From Fibrobacter sp. UWB5 (lineage in GTDB: Bacteria > Fibrobacterota > Fibrobacteria > Fibrobacterales > Fibrobacteraceae): 64,000 nt of DNA. This document shows positions 16,538-25,312 of the stretch, piece after piece (position 1 is the stretch's first letter; each line of letters opens with the position of its first letter). The DNA lies in contig NZ_MWQH01000002.1 of NCBI RefSeq assembly GCF_002210295.1, positions 186,001 through 250,000 on the forward strand, written 5' to 3'. The position numbers and the translations under genes are program-made. The notes under the pieces are model-generated. The model saw only the letters and a program-made list of their open reading frames with translations. It was not told where the DNA came from and did no database searches.

Positions 16538-17452
16538 ATGAAGAAAATTTTATGTGCAGTCACAGCTGCCCTTGTACTCGGCGGTTGCGGTGAATCCAAA
16601 GTGAACGTGAGCTATAAGGTGGACGCCCCTGTTACGGTGGAACTTTATGCCGAAGGATATTTTTCGACAATTGACTTGAATGGTACCGAACAGATGGGTA
16701 CGGTGACGGCTGCCTATGCGAACCTGACGTATTCCAATGCTGGCGATACCTTGAAGGTGCACCGCGATTACGTGATGGACAAGTCTCGCGGATACTTGAA
16801 GAACTATATGCCTTCGGAACTGGCTTGGCGCGTCAAGTCTGTGGATATGGCTGCCGTTGATCGCGAAGTGAAGACGATTGAAGGCCTTGAAGACGGCTAC
16901 GATTCCCTGCTGGCCCGCATTCCGATGCCTGAAGTCTGGCGCAAGCAGCTCTTGAATCCGGATTACAAGCCGCACCTGAGACGCCTTGAAAAGCACCGTT
17001 GGGAAATGGACCACATGCTTTTGGGCGAAGTGCCGACTAAAGGGAACATTACGCAGATGCTCAAGGACCAGGGCCGCTTGAACTTTGCCTTGATCCAGGT
17101 GGATTCCGTGGTGGTGAAGGGTTTTGAAAACCGTGACCATCGCCGCTGCCTGGACTATGTGGTGTACCTGCAGGAAAAGGAAAACTTCCCGTATTACATT
17201 TGGGAACAGCACGTGAATAGCGGCATTGTCCCCGAACAGTTCAAGAAGTACAATAAGGGACTCAAGGCGGAATACCAGACCCAGTTCGAGGTCATGATTG
17301 ACCCGACGACGGGCGTGCCTTGCCAGGAACGTGAAGTCAAGGTCGGAACGCATACCATGGTGAACCCCGACACGAAGGACACGACGACCTTCAAGAGCCA
17401 GATTACTCTTGAAAGACTGTATACGATCAAGAAAGCGGAAGAGAATGAATAA
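16538..17452 (+). CDS. Lipoprotein of unknown function
   Basis: This 304-residue protein has the signal peptide MKKILCAVTAALVLGGC. The N-terminal 100 residues are beta-rich (VSYKVDAPVTVELYAEGYF), followed by a charged helical stretch (EVWRKQLLNPDY, RRLEKHRWEMDHMLL) and a beta-rich end. No domain is recognised. It follows the previous lipoprotein gene by 3 bp. Confidence 0.85.
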   Translation: MKKILCAVTAALVLGGCGESKVNVSYKVDAPVTVELYAEGYFSTIDLNGTEQMGTVTAAYANLTYSNAGDTLKVHRDYVMDKSRGYLKNYMPSELAWRVKSVDMAAVDREVKTIEGLEDGYDSLLARIPMPEVWRKQLLNPDYKPHLRRLEKHRWEMDHMLLGEVPTKGNITQMLKDQGRLNFALIQVDSVVVKGFENRDHRRCLDYVVYLQEKENFPYYIWEQHVNSGIVPEQFKKYNKGLKAEYQTQFEVMIDPTTGVPCQEREVKVGTHTMVNPDTKDTTTFKSQITLERLYTIKKAEENE

Positions 17453-17456
17453 TTAG

Positions 17457-17525
17457 TGATGTGAGATGAGAAATGTGTGATGTATAATTATTAATTGTTC
17501 ATATCACATTTCACATAGCACATTT
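17457..17525. repeat. GTGAGATG/CATTTCACAT palindromic repeat
   Basis: GATGTGAGATGAGAAATGTGTGATG is answered after an A/T loop (ATAATTATTAATTG) by CATATCACATTTCACATAGCACATTTT. A closely related palindrome lies at 31026-31088. Both fill the gap behind a gene; the transcript would form a long imperfect hairpin. Confidence 0.55.
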
Positions 17526-17534
17526 TAATGGCCT

Positions 17535-17987
17535 ATGCATAAGTTCTTTAGTGTACAATTGTTTCTCTTAGCGGCACTTGTCATGGTTGGCTGTGCCACG
17601 CACCCGTCGCCGCAACAGACGATGGTGGATGACCGTTATATGGTCTACAAGGAAATGGAGAAGGCTTACCGCGCTGCCGAAGAAGAATACCTTAACCTGC
17701 TCTTTAACATTGAGCGCATGCCCGAAGAAGAAGAGCTGTGGATCATGAAGCGCGACAAGATGCTGGAGCTGATGCAGTTGAAGGAACTGATGCTCAATGC
17801 GCGCGCGGAATTGGACCAGGCCATGCAGGAATGGGAACGGCATATGCTGGACTTGCAGGCCGAACAGAAAAAGGCGCAGGTCAAACCCTACAATCCGAAC
17901 TTTACGGGTAAGGATGGCCAGCGCACAAGTCCGGGACAGTTGCTCCCCGGCGAAGTCAAGCCCAAACAAAAATACGGCGAACTCTAG
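17535..17987 (+). CDS. Coiled-coil lipoprotein
   Basis: This 150-residue protein has a signal peptide with the lipidated Cys in MVGCATHP (Cys20). Residues 30-118 are almost entirely helical with heptad Leu/Met spacing and many Glu (EMEKAYRAAEEEYLNLL, ELDQAMQEWERHMLDL), indicating a coiled coil. A Pro/Gly/Lys-rich tail follows. It may be a periplasmic structural or adaptor lipoprotein. It is separated from the previous lipoprotein gene by a palindromic repeat. Confidence 0.85.
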   Translation: MHKFFSVQLFLLAALVMVGCATHPSPQQTMVDDRYMVYKEMEKAYRAAEEEYLNLLFNIERMPEEEELWIMKRDKMLELMQLKELMLNARAELDQAMQEWERHMLDLQAEQKKAQVKPYNPNFTGKDGQRTSPGQLLPGEVKPKQKYGEL

Positions 17988-17994
17988 TCCGCCC

Positions 17995-18213
17995 GTTGGC
18001 TATTGCCAACTGTTGACAACTACATCGCAAGGCGAGAGTCGCGGACAAACCGAAGGTTTGTACATGACCGAGCCTCAGATGTAGCTACAAATACATGGCT
18101 TACTGCCATGAATTTATGACCTCGCTCTAAGGCGAATGATGCGACCACACTTGTGTGGGCATATCTGAGCCGTAAGCGAGGCGGTTAATAGTTGGCTATT
18201 GCCAACTATTAAC
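17995..18213. repeat. Hairpin-rich element bounded by GTTGGCTATTGCCAAC
   Basis: The 16-bp palindrome GTTGGCTATTGCCAAC occurs at 17995-18010 and 18191-18206. The right copy extends to a perfect 13-bp inverted repeat (GTTAATAGTTGGC/GCCAACTATTAAC, 18184-18213). Between them are ACAAACC-GA-AGGTTTGT-like, CATGGC-TTACT-GCCATG and CCACAC-TT-GTGTGG hairpins. The stop codon of the minus-strand surface protein lies in the right palindrome. It may be a MITE-like repeat or a structured RNA. Confidence 0.55.
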
Positions 18214-21200
18214 AAACCCCATTCCAATGGCGAATTTGATTCGCGTGGGGGCTATGCTTTCGGGTATTGCCGGAAGGTCGATGGGCGTAAGCTTTTTACC
18301 CCCATGCAAATTCTCGTCTTCGTCGATGCGGTTCAGGCCGCGGGCAAGCGTGAGCGAAATGTCGAACGGTACGCTGTAGAAGATTCGGTTGCTCATGCGG
18401 AAGGTTAAGCCCACGGAGCGGTCCCAGAAACGGTGGTCGGTGAGCTTGTCGGTGTCGAACCACTTGCCGTTCCAGACGGCGCCCATTTGCGAGAACAAGT
18501 CGATGTAGAAGCTGCGGGTTTCGAAAATCCATGCGCTCTTGCGCCAGTCGTCATAAACGGGGTAGAGGTAGTGGAGCTCGGCAATGGCGGTGCGCATGCC
18601 GGCGAGCGTGTAGTTTTCGGAATTGCGCAGGTAGGGGTAACCTTCGAGGAATACAGGGTTGTAGTAGTACGAATCGAGCGTGTCCTGCTTGGCGTCGGTG
18701 CTCCACTTGTACACGCCGCTAAGCTTGCCGCCGGCCGCAAGGCGGGCGCCCGTAAGCGGACTCTGGAGGCTGCCGTAAAGATTGATGCCGACTTCGTGGA
18801 TGTTGAAGTTGCGGTACTTGGGCGTAATCTTGCCGCTTGCGTTAACGGTAAAGCTTTCGGCGAAGGTACCCGGGCGGAACAAGTCGGAATTGCTGTACTG
18901 GTAGAAGAGCCTGAGGCCGTTGCCCTGGCCGTTGATCTCGGTGTCTTCGGCGTGGTCGCCGTAGAGACCGAGTGCGACGAGAGTCGTAAAGCGGTTCTGG
19001 TAGGTCCAATCGAAATTGTCTTCGTACAGGTTGAAGTTTGCCCAGTCGTAACCGGCGGCCACCTGCAAGGTGTCGATGCTCTTGAAAATACTGTAACCGG
19101 CGCCTGCGACGATAGACTGCATCGAAATAGCATAATGGCTGACGCCGAGGCTGTCTCCGTTGTTGGCGCGAACGTCTTCGTAGCGTATGGTGTCTTTGCT
19201 GGTATAGTTTGCGTAAGTGTACGAAAGTCCGAGGTCGAGCGGAGTGCTGTGGTTTTCCCAAGACACGAAGAATTCTTTTTCTTGCCTGGGGTTGAGTCCG
19301 TCTCCGTTGATGTAGTCAATGCCGTTGCCGATTTCGAGCAAGAATCCGATTTGGACAGTGTTCTTTTTGAGCGGGTCCGAAAGGATAGCGGCAAGACCTG
19401 CCTTGGCCTTGAGCTGACCTTCGCCGAATACGGTCAGGTCGGGAGCGTTTTCGCTAAAGACTATCATCGGAACGAACAGCGGAATATAGGGGATGGGCTT
19501 GTAGTCGCGCTCGATGCCGGCGAATTCGATGTCTGCAATTTCAAGCGGCTTTTCGATACGGGGCGTGAGTGTACCGTGGAGTGTGATTTGTGCATCGGCG
19601 GGCTTTTGCGAGACGGTGCGCGTGGTGTCTGTGATTTTGAAGACGGAATCGCGGAGGGTGATTTGTGGAACGCAAGGCACAGAGTCTGTGGATTGCTTCG
19701 CTTCTTCGGCGCTCGCAATGACGCTTGTATCTTTTGCCGTTTCTGCGCAGCTTGTGTCGGCAATCTGAATGACGCTGTCGCGCTCGGTCACGGTGACGGC
19801 GGTGTCGTTTACCATCGGGGTGGCACCGTAGGGCATCTTATAGAGCGAGAAACCGTCTTTGTCGTATTCGGTAAAGTAGAGCGTGTCGCCTGCAAGTGCT
19901 GGAGTGAAAGCGCCGCCGACTACGTTGGTGAGCGGGCGTTCGCTTCCGGTGGAGAGTGACTTTTCGATCAGGTTGAAAATGCCGTTCCTGTTACTGGCAA
20001 AGACGATCTTGTCGTCGTCAATCCAGTTCACGTCGCGTTCGTCATAACCTTCGGTGCTGACAATCTTGAAATTCTTGCCATCGCTATCGATGACGGCAAT
20101 GCCGCGGGTCTTGTCATCGAAAAAGCTGAAGGCGATGTGACTTCCGTCAGGGCTGAACTTCGGGCTATAAATGTTGTAGTAGTTGAATTTGGAATCGGGA
20201 ACAAAGAGGTCAACCGGATCTTCGGAGGTGTAATCCTTGATATTTTTCGGGTACGGAACTTTGGCGAGCTTGAATCGCGTGCTGTAAGGTTCGCGCATAG
20301 CGAAGATGACTGTGGTGCCTTGAGCATCGATGGCGGGATACACGGCGTCGGCGAGGTAGGTGACAGAAACAGAATTCTTGTTGGTGTCGCTTATGGCGAT
20401 ATCAAAGTGGGCATGGCCATCCTTGTCGCGGTTCTGGTAGCTTACATAAGCAAGCGTCGGGCCTTGCACGCTGTCTTCGTGGACATCGATACCCTTGTCG
20501 AGCCAGGGCTTCTTGAGCTTGAATGCGTGCTTGGCGTAGTCGCCGATTTCAATCGTGGAGTCTGCGGTTTCGTTTTCAACGGTGATTTCGCCGATTTTGA
20601 CGCCATCGATGACTTCGTCCTTTTTGCTCGTGTCTTTAGGGCTGAGCGGCATCTTGAACAGTCCGCCGTCAAACCAGGGGCCGCCAAAATTCGAAACGCC
20701 GTACAGGTTCTTGCCTGCGACAATCGGGAAGTCTTGCCAGAAGGAGCCTTCGGTCATCTTGGTGCCTTCGACGAGAGTGCCGAGACTGTCACGCTGCGCC
20801 TTATAGGCTTCAGTGATTTCCTGTTTCCATTGGTCGTAAAGCTCCTGTTCGCTTATGCCGAGCACTTTCTTGATTGCGCCATCGAGAGTCATGCGGTTGT
20901 ACTTGGACATTTCGTGCCAAATTTTCGGCATGGCGTCTTCGCCGTATTTCTGGCTGATGTAACGCACCAGCGAAAAGCCTTGCGTGTAAGGGCCGAGTTC
21001 CGCAAACAGCGAATTTTCCGAAAATTCGTGCATGTAGGGGAGCGTGAGCAGACTATCGTTCAGGGCTGCCACGCGGAGTAACATGTCGCGGTGGGTATCC
21101 CAGGCGTCAAAACCCATGCGGCTCGATTCGTACTGGGCCGTACCCTCGGCAAACCAAAGCGGCTGCAGCGTAAAGGGAATCATGCTCGCAAAATCTTGCG

Positions 21201-21663
21201 TGGTGCGTTCGTTGTAGTAGTCGGTATAGCTGATTTGCAAACCGTAAATACTCGGTTTGAACTTGCTCGCGTTTTCGATACTGACCAAGTGGCTGAATTC
21301 GTGCGTGACTACGTCCGAAAGCCAACCGTGGCTGCTGCGGATTTTGAAGTCCCAGTTGGTTAGCCAAAGGTTGATGGAGTTTTCGCTTGGGATGGCGTTA
21401 CCGTTACTGTAAAGGGCATTGTTGAGAGTCGCACTCACGCGGCCAGGCAAGTCGCGATGATAACGGGTGACGACAGAATCGTAGACAGCCTCGGCGTAGG
21501 CGGAAACTTTTGCAGCATGCGAACTGTATTCGGCCGGGTAAATAAAGTTGAAGTGGTCTGTGCTTGCCGCCTTCCAGCGAATGTCGCTATTGTTGCCATA
21601 AAAACCATTGGCAAAGGCTGCTCCAACACATAAAAATAAAAGGCTCGAAATAGACGCACGCAT
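18196..21663 (-). CDS. Large surface protein: metalloprotease-like domain, TolB-like propeller and C-terminal barrel
   Basis: From the ATG at 21663 the protein has 1155 residues; a TTG six codons upstream is less likely. It has a signal peptide (about 1-19) and a gluzincin-like peptidase-MA domain with HEFSH at 121-125 and a third ligand Glu in WFAEGTAQYES near 173. TolB/PD40-type propeller repeats follow (SPDGSHIAFSFFDDKTRGIAVID, split over 450-600). After a low-complexity linker with repeated DSVxxIxDT motifs (620-710), a C-terminal region ends in a barrel similar to surface-antigen proteins. The substrate is unknown. A REP-like repeat encodes part of the linker. Confidence 0.8.
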   Translation of the reverse strand: MRASISSLLFLCVGAAFANGFYGNNSDIRWKAASTDHFNFIYPAEYSSHAAKVSAYAEAVYDSVVTRYHRDLPGRVSATLNNALYSNGNAIPSENSINLWLTNWDFKIRSSHGWLSDVVTHEFSHLVSIENASKFKPSIYGLQISYTDYYNERTTQDFASMIPFTLQPLWFAEGTAQYESSRMGFDAWDTHRDMLLRVAALNDSLLTLPYMHEFSENSLFAELGPYTQGFSLVRYISQKYGEDAMPKIWHEMSKYNRMTLDGAIKKVLGISEQELYDQWKQEITEAYKAQRDSLGTLVEGTKMTEGSFWQDFPIVAGKNLYGVSNFGGPWFDGGLFKMPLSPKDTSKKDEVIDGVKIGEITVENETADSTIEIGDYAKHAFKLKKPWLDKGIDVHEDSVQGPTLAYVSYQNRDKDGHAHFDIAISDTNKNSVSVTYLADAVYPAIDAQGTTVIFAMREPYSTRFKLAKVPYPKNIKDYTSEDPVDLFVPDSKFNYYNIYSPKFSPDGSHIAFSFFDDKTRGIAVIDSDGKNFKIVSTEGYDERDVNWIDDDKIVFASNRNGIFNLIEKSLSTGSERPLTNVVGGAFTPALAGDTLYFTEYDKDGFSLYKMPYGATPMVNDTAVTVTERDSVIQIADTSCAETAKDTSVIASAEEAKQSTDSVPCVPQITLRDSVFKITDTTRTVSQKPADAQITLHGTLTPRIEKPLEIADIEFAGIERDYKPIPYIPLFVPMIVFSENAPDLTVFGEGQLKAKAGLAAILSDPLKKNTVQIGFLLEIGNGIDYINGDGLNPRQEKEFFVSWENHSTPLDLGLSYTYANYTSKDTIRYEDVRANNGDSLGVSHYAISMQSIVAGAGYSIFKSIDTLQVAAGYDWANFNLYEDNFDWTYQNRFTTLVALGLYGDHAEDTEINGQGNGLRLFYQYSNSDLFRPGTFAESFTVNASGKITPKYRNFNIHEVGINLYGSLQSPLTGARLAAGGKLSGVYKWSTDAKQDTLDSYYYNPVFLEGYPYLRNSENYTLAGMRTAIAELHYLYPVYDDWRKSAWIFETRSFYIDLFSQMGAVWNGKWFDTDKLTDHRFWDRSVGLTFRMSNRIFYSVPFDISLTLARGLNRIDEDENLHGGKKLTPIDLPAIPESIAPTRIKFAIGMGFVNSWQ
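19691..19723. repeat. GTCATTGCGAG...GAAGCAATC palindromic repeat inside the surface-protein gene
   Basis: On the minus strand the 33-bp segment starts CGTCATTGCGAGC and ends GAAGCGAAGCAATC. It is read in frame as SVIASAEEAKQS within the linker near residue 650. The same termini occur at 35418-35451. VIASEAKQS-like peptides are a familiar sign of this widespread repeat in translated bacterial genomes. Confidence 0.65.
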
Positions 21664-21672
21664 AGTGTTTAA

Positions 21673-21701
21673 AATATACAAAAAAGGGGGGGGGTAAAAA
21701 A
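21673..21701 (-). promoter_or_regulatory. Predicted promoter with a C9 tract in its spacer
   Basis: On the minus strand, TATATT (21678-21673) ends 9 bp before ATG 21663. Exactly 17 bp upstream is TTTTTT, a poor -35 and part of the preceding terminator tail. The spacer is A-C9-T6-G, with the C run at 21686-21694. Length change in the run would alter promoter spacing. Confidence 0.45.
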
Positions 21702-21729
21702 GCCGCGCAACCTGTAATGGTTGCGCGGC
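21695..21729 (-). terminator. Strong intrinsic terminator of the GH5 gene
   Basis: GCCGCGCAACC and GGTTGCGCGGC form a perfect 11-bp stem around six bases, with six T after it on the minus strand. It lies 28 bp past the stop codon at 21757 and directly before the next gene's promoter region. Confidence 0.92.
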
Positions 21730-21756
21730 CCAAGGAGCTAATGATGTTGAAGTTTA

Positions 21757-23766
21757 TTATTCAGCGGCACCGAGGCCAAGGGCCTTGTCGATACCGTCGA
21801 TGAGCTTGGTTCCCTTGAGATCACCTTCGAACAGCGAGAAGTTGCCGGTGTAGCCCCAGTGGGTCCAAGGAATCTGGAGCGTGTCGCAGATTTCGCGCAT
21901 GGCGGTCAGGTAGTTCAAACGGTCCTGTGCGGTGGAGCGGAGGTTCAATGCGCCGAATTCGTTGATGATGACCGGAACATTGTTGGTTGCAGCCCACTTC
22001 TTGGCCTTGAGAATCTGTTCCATGATGGCTTCCTTACTGCCGGTCTTGTAGTAGTTCTTGATATTTGATTTCACGTAACTCTGAGTGCTCTTGGTGACAC
22101 CGAAGTCGCCAGAAACCGTAGACCACTTGGCCGGATCGTAGGGGAACGGGATTCCCTTGATGGTGGCGTAGTCGGTCCAGGAACCACCCTGGTGGGTGAA
22201 GGCGAACGGTTCGTAGGTGTGAATCACATAGACGATGTTGTCGTCGGTGAACGGGGTTCGCTTGGCGAGCAAGCTGATCGAATACCACTGGGCATCACCG
22301 AAGAGAATCGTGTGCTTCTTGTCGACGCTGCGGATGGAATCGATCATGGCCTGTGCGGCAACGGTCCACTGGGCGGCGGTTACCTTACCTGCGCTCATGT
22401 CAGGTTCGTTCAGCAGTTCGAAGAAAATGTCTTCGCGAGTGTTTTCGGCATAGTGGGCGGCCACATGCTTCCAAGTTTCAGCCATCATTTGGATATACTT
22501 GTTATCCTTGGCGCTGGTAGCGTTGTAGCTATTGTCATATTCGTGGTAGTCAATCACGAACGACATGTTGTTTGCAGCGGTCCATTCCACGAAGGAATCG
22601 AGAACGGTAAAGAGCGTGCTGTCGTCAAAGGCGAGTGCGACGGTTCCCGTGGTGTCCTTGACGAATGCGTCGCGGTTGGTGGCGTACAGGTCAAGGTCAA
22701 TGGGGAGTCTCAGGCTCTTGATTCCGTTGTCGGCCAAAAGCTTGATGTCGGTTGCGTCGAAGACGAATTCCTTGAATTTGCCGTCGGCATTTTCGAGCCA
22801 GTTCGTGAAGTTGATACCCTTGTTCAGGTACTTCATGGCCTTTGCCTGCAGCGGGTTCGTGACCGTGATTTCGGCTTCGGTGAATTCGATCTTCGGAATG
22901 ACCGGGTCGTTGATGGTCATGTCGGGCTTGTCCGCTTCGACTTCAGAAGTGTCTTGCAGGTAAATGTTGTCAATAAAGAGCGAATCGCTAGTGACCTTGG
23001 CGTTACCCTTGGCCTGGAAGCTGATTGCCTTGATGTGCTTGGCATCGAATGGAACTTCTACGCCCCAGCCGCCTTGGACCAAGTCCTTGAAGCGGATAAC
23101 AGCCTGGGTCCAGGTGCGAGAGGCCTTGACCTTTGCCAGGTGAACGTCGTAGTCCGTGACATCGGAAATTTCGATATGGACTTCGTGTGCGCCACCCTTG
23201 TACCAGTAGGTAATGCCACCGAAACGACCGTTGGCATCGTCTTCGGCAACCTGAATGCCCCAACCCACATACGGGTCGTATGCGTATTCGCCCTTGTCGA
23301 GCGTGTAGTTGACTTGCAGGGCGTATTTGGAACCATTGTTAACGGCGCCGGCGATAATGTCACCGTCTTCGTTTACAGGGGTCGTGATGACAGAGGCTCC
23401 GTCGTTGTCGTTATCGTTATAAGTGTACCAATAGTTGTCGATGGCTGCAGAATGGTTGTCGCCATCTTCGAAGTCGTCCACCAGGAGGCCCTTGCCTTCG
23501 GGAAGCGTGATGGGGCCTTCAGGCGGAAGAGTAGACGGATCCACAGTCGGATTTGTCGCTGCAGATGAATCGGTTGGATTAGTGGTAGAATCTGCCGGAA
23601 TCGTGGTGGAATCCGTCGGAAGCGGGGTGGGTATAGTCGTCGAATCAGTCGGATTTACTGCCGGTTCGTCGGGGGCAGCCGACTTGCTGGAATCGTCGCC
23701 GCAGGCACTCAAGAAAAGAAGCGCTGCTGCAGAGAGTGCTAAACTGGATTTAGTTTTGAAATTCAT
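21757..23766 (-). CDS. Lipoprotein cellulase: CBM11-like plus GH5
   Basis: This 669-residue enzyme has a lipoprotein signal (Cys22 in LSACGDDSS) and a Thr/Pro/Ser linker with PTDSTT repeats (38-85). A CBM11-like beta-sandwich (about 95-272; LVDDFEDGDN, FIDNIYL) is followed by a GH5 endoglucanase domain (about 305-660). The acid-base is Glu454 in LLNEPD and the nucleophile Glu604 in IINEFG; HTYEPFAFTHQ supplies the conserved His-Tyr. Lipidation and the linker indicate a cell-bound enzyme. The described F. succinogenes endoglucanase 3 is also a lipoprotein cellulase, and this may be its counterpart. Monocistronic with its own terminator. Confidence 0.93.
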   Translation of the reverse strand: MNFKTKSSLALSAAALLFLSACGDDSSKSAAPDEPAVNPTDSTTIPTPLPTDSTTIPADSTTNPTDSSAATNPTVDPSTLPPEGPITLPEGKGLLVDDFEDGDNHSAAIDNYWYTYNDNDNDGASVITTPVNEDGDIIAGAVNNGSKYALQVNYTLDKGEYAYDPYVGWGIQVAEDDANGRFGGITYWYKGGAHEVHIEISDVTDYDVHLAKVKASRTWTQAVIRFKDLVQGGWGVEVPFDAKHIKAISFQAKGNAKVTSDSLFIDNIYLQDTSEVEADKPDMTINDPVIPKIEFTEAEITVTNPLQAKAMKYLNKGINFTNWLENADGKFKEFVFDATDIKLLADNGIKSLRLPIDLDLYATNRDAFVKDTTGTVALAFDDSTLFTVLDSFVEWTAANNMSFVIDYHEYDNSYNATSAKDNKYIQMMAETWKHVAAHYAENTREDIFFELLNEPDMSAGKVTAAQWTVAAQAMIDSIRSVDKKHTILFGDAQWYSISLLAKRTPFTDDNIVYVIHTYEPFAFTHQGGSWTDYATIKGIPFPYDPAKWSTVSGDFGVTKSTQSYVKSNIKNYYKTGSKEAIMEQILKAKKWAATNNVPVIINEFGALNLRSTAQDRLNYLTAMREICDTLQIPWTHWGYTGNFSLFEGDLKGTKLIDGIDKALGLGAAE

Positions 23767-23931
23767 GTGAACCTCATTGTGTTTGAAACCTTGGGTTGTC
23801 CCAATTCCCTTTTTGCCTTAAATCTATTATTAAATAGACAAAATGAACTTAGTAAATTGGCTTGTTTTTGCGTAGGTGTATCGGGTGTGTTGCACCTTTT
23901 GGGGCTTTTTTTTTGCTATTATTCTGTTTAA

Positions 23932-25308
23932 ATGCGCTTTTTTTCCGAGAAATACCACGAATCCATTTGCCTTGTCCGTAAGGAAAAGCCTGTGGATGTG
24001 TGTTGGGAATCACAGAAAAATCCGGATCGCCGTTATAAAGGTTGCAACCGAATCGACTTACATCAAGGTGAAATTCCTGCATTCGGTTACGTGTCTGGCG
24101 ATAATTTAAAACCGGTGGGCGTGTACGTTGTCGTGCGAGGCCGAAAGGTGCCCGATGGCGTTTATGCTTATGATGCTGTAGGCAAAAGCAAGGTTCCCGA
24201 TGTGGTGGGGCAATTGGTTCGCGTGGGTGGCCGCGAAGAAATGAAAAAGATTGTGGCCGCCTTCCCGGACAAGGATTTTGCAGAAGAAGCTCCGCTGATT
24301 TATATTTTTACGGGCCTTTTGGAACGCTCTGTCTGGCATTATAGAGAAGCGGCTTATGCGCAGGTGATGCAAGACGTGGGTGCCTGTGCCGCAAGTGTCA
24401 TGCTCCATTCAAAATCGAAGGGTGCAAAGGTCTTTGCTTTGGGCGGTTTTGTCGATGACGAAATTGCGGTGACGCTCAACTTGCCTGCGACAGAAATTCC
24501 GCTGGCCGCCTTGGCGGTGTTCCCGGAATATAGCGAACTTGCGTTTGAATCGGTGGACGGAGGCGTTGGCGAAACGGCCTACTCGAACCGTAGCGAGATG
24601 GAACCGGATGTAGGCTACGATCCGGCCCGATACCCGGCTTTGTTCATGCGCCAGAACCGCGCCGAAAACATTACCGATCTTACGAAATGTATTCGTATTC
24701 GTAGACTTTCTGCCCAGGCGTATCCGGGCGAAGAATTCCCGCTGACGCCTGCCAAGTACGATGCGGCTAGCTACTTGGGTAAGCTTGAAGATGTTGAAAT
24801 GTCTTCGAGGAATCAGCACCCGTTTAGAAAAGTGGGCTTTGACCTGGATGATTTTTCGAGTATGCTCCGCTGGCTTGAAGTCGGGCAAATCAATTTGTTC
24901 GGTGCAGGGCTTCTAAAAATCTGGGTGATTTCCTTTGACGTGATGTTTGTGTACCCGGGTGTTTATCGCTATGTGCCTGTTCGCAAGTCGGTGTTTATGC
25001 AGTCGGCGATATTGAACATCAAGAAATTTGCCAAGTGTCATGCGGTGCCCGAAGTGGCCGAGAATACTGCATTTGCGCTCTTGCTTACGGCGGATTTGAA
25101 CGAATCTTGCAACTTGCTTGGTGAACGCGCGTACCGTTACATGAATTTGAATGCGGGCTATATTGCGCAATCGATGAACTTGTCAGGGCAAATGCTTCGC
25201 AAGGCGACTCGCTGTGAGCGGTTTTTCTATCACGATGAGTTGAAAAAGCTGTGCGAAATTCCTGAAGGCGAAAGTATTGTCGCCGAAATTCTGGTGGGAA
25301 AGGCGTAA
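23932..25308 (+). CDS. SagB-like nitroreductase-fold protein with two half-domains
   Basis: This is a 458-residue protein. The stretch LLERSVWHYREAAYAQVMQD at about 125-145, followed by LGGFVDDEIAVTLNLP and EIPLAALAVF, matches SagB-type dehydrogenases (FMN-dependent nitroreductase superfamily; typical RtsWKYgeRgYRyxlLDaGH). The C-terminal region GERAYRYMNLNAGYIAQSMNL, then LCEIPEGESIVAEILVGK, repeats the pattern. SagB enzymes oxidise azolines in modified peptides, but no cyclodehydratase or precursor peptide lies nearby, so it may be an orphan oxidoreductase. It is divergent from the GH5 gene. Confidence 0.65.
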   Translation: MRFFSEKYHESICLVRKEKPVDVCWESQKNPDRRYKGCNRIDLHQGEIPAFGYVSGDNLKPVGVYVVVRGRKVPDGVYAYDAVGKSKVPDVVGQLVRVGGREEMKKIVAAFPDKDFAEEAPLIYIFTGLLERSVWHYREAAYAQVMQDVGACAASVMLHSKSKGAKVFALGGFVDDEIAVTLNLPATEIPLAALAVFPEYSELAFESVDGGVGETAYSNRSEMEPDVGYDPARYPALFMRQNRAENITDLTKCIRIRRLSAQAYPGEEFPLTPAKYDAASYLGKLEDVEMSSRNQHPFRKVGFDLDDFSSMLRWLEVGQINLFGAGLLKIWVISFDVMFVYPGVYRYVPVRKSVFMQSAILNIKKFAKCHAVPEVAENTAFALLLTADLNESCNLLGERAYRYMNLNAGYIAQSMNLSGQMLRKATRCERFFYHDELKKLCEIPEGESIVAEILVGKA

Positions 25309-25312
25309 CAGC

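Noticed and set aside
23932-25308. Thiazole/oxazole-modified peptide cluster
   Set aside because: No cyclodehydratase, YcaO protein, precursor peptide or exporter is present near the SagB-like gene.
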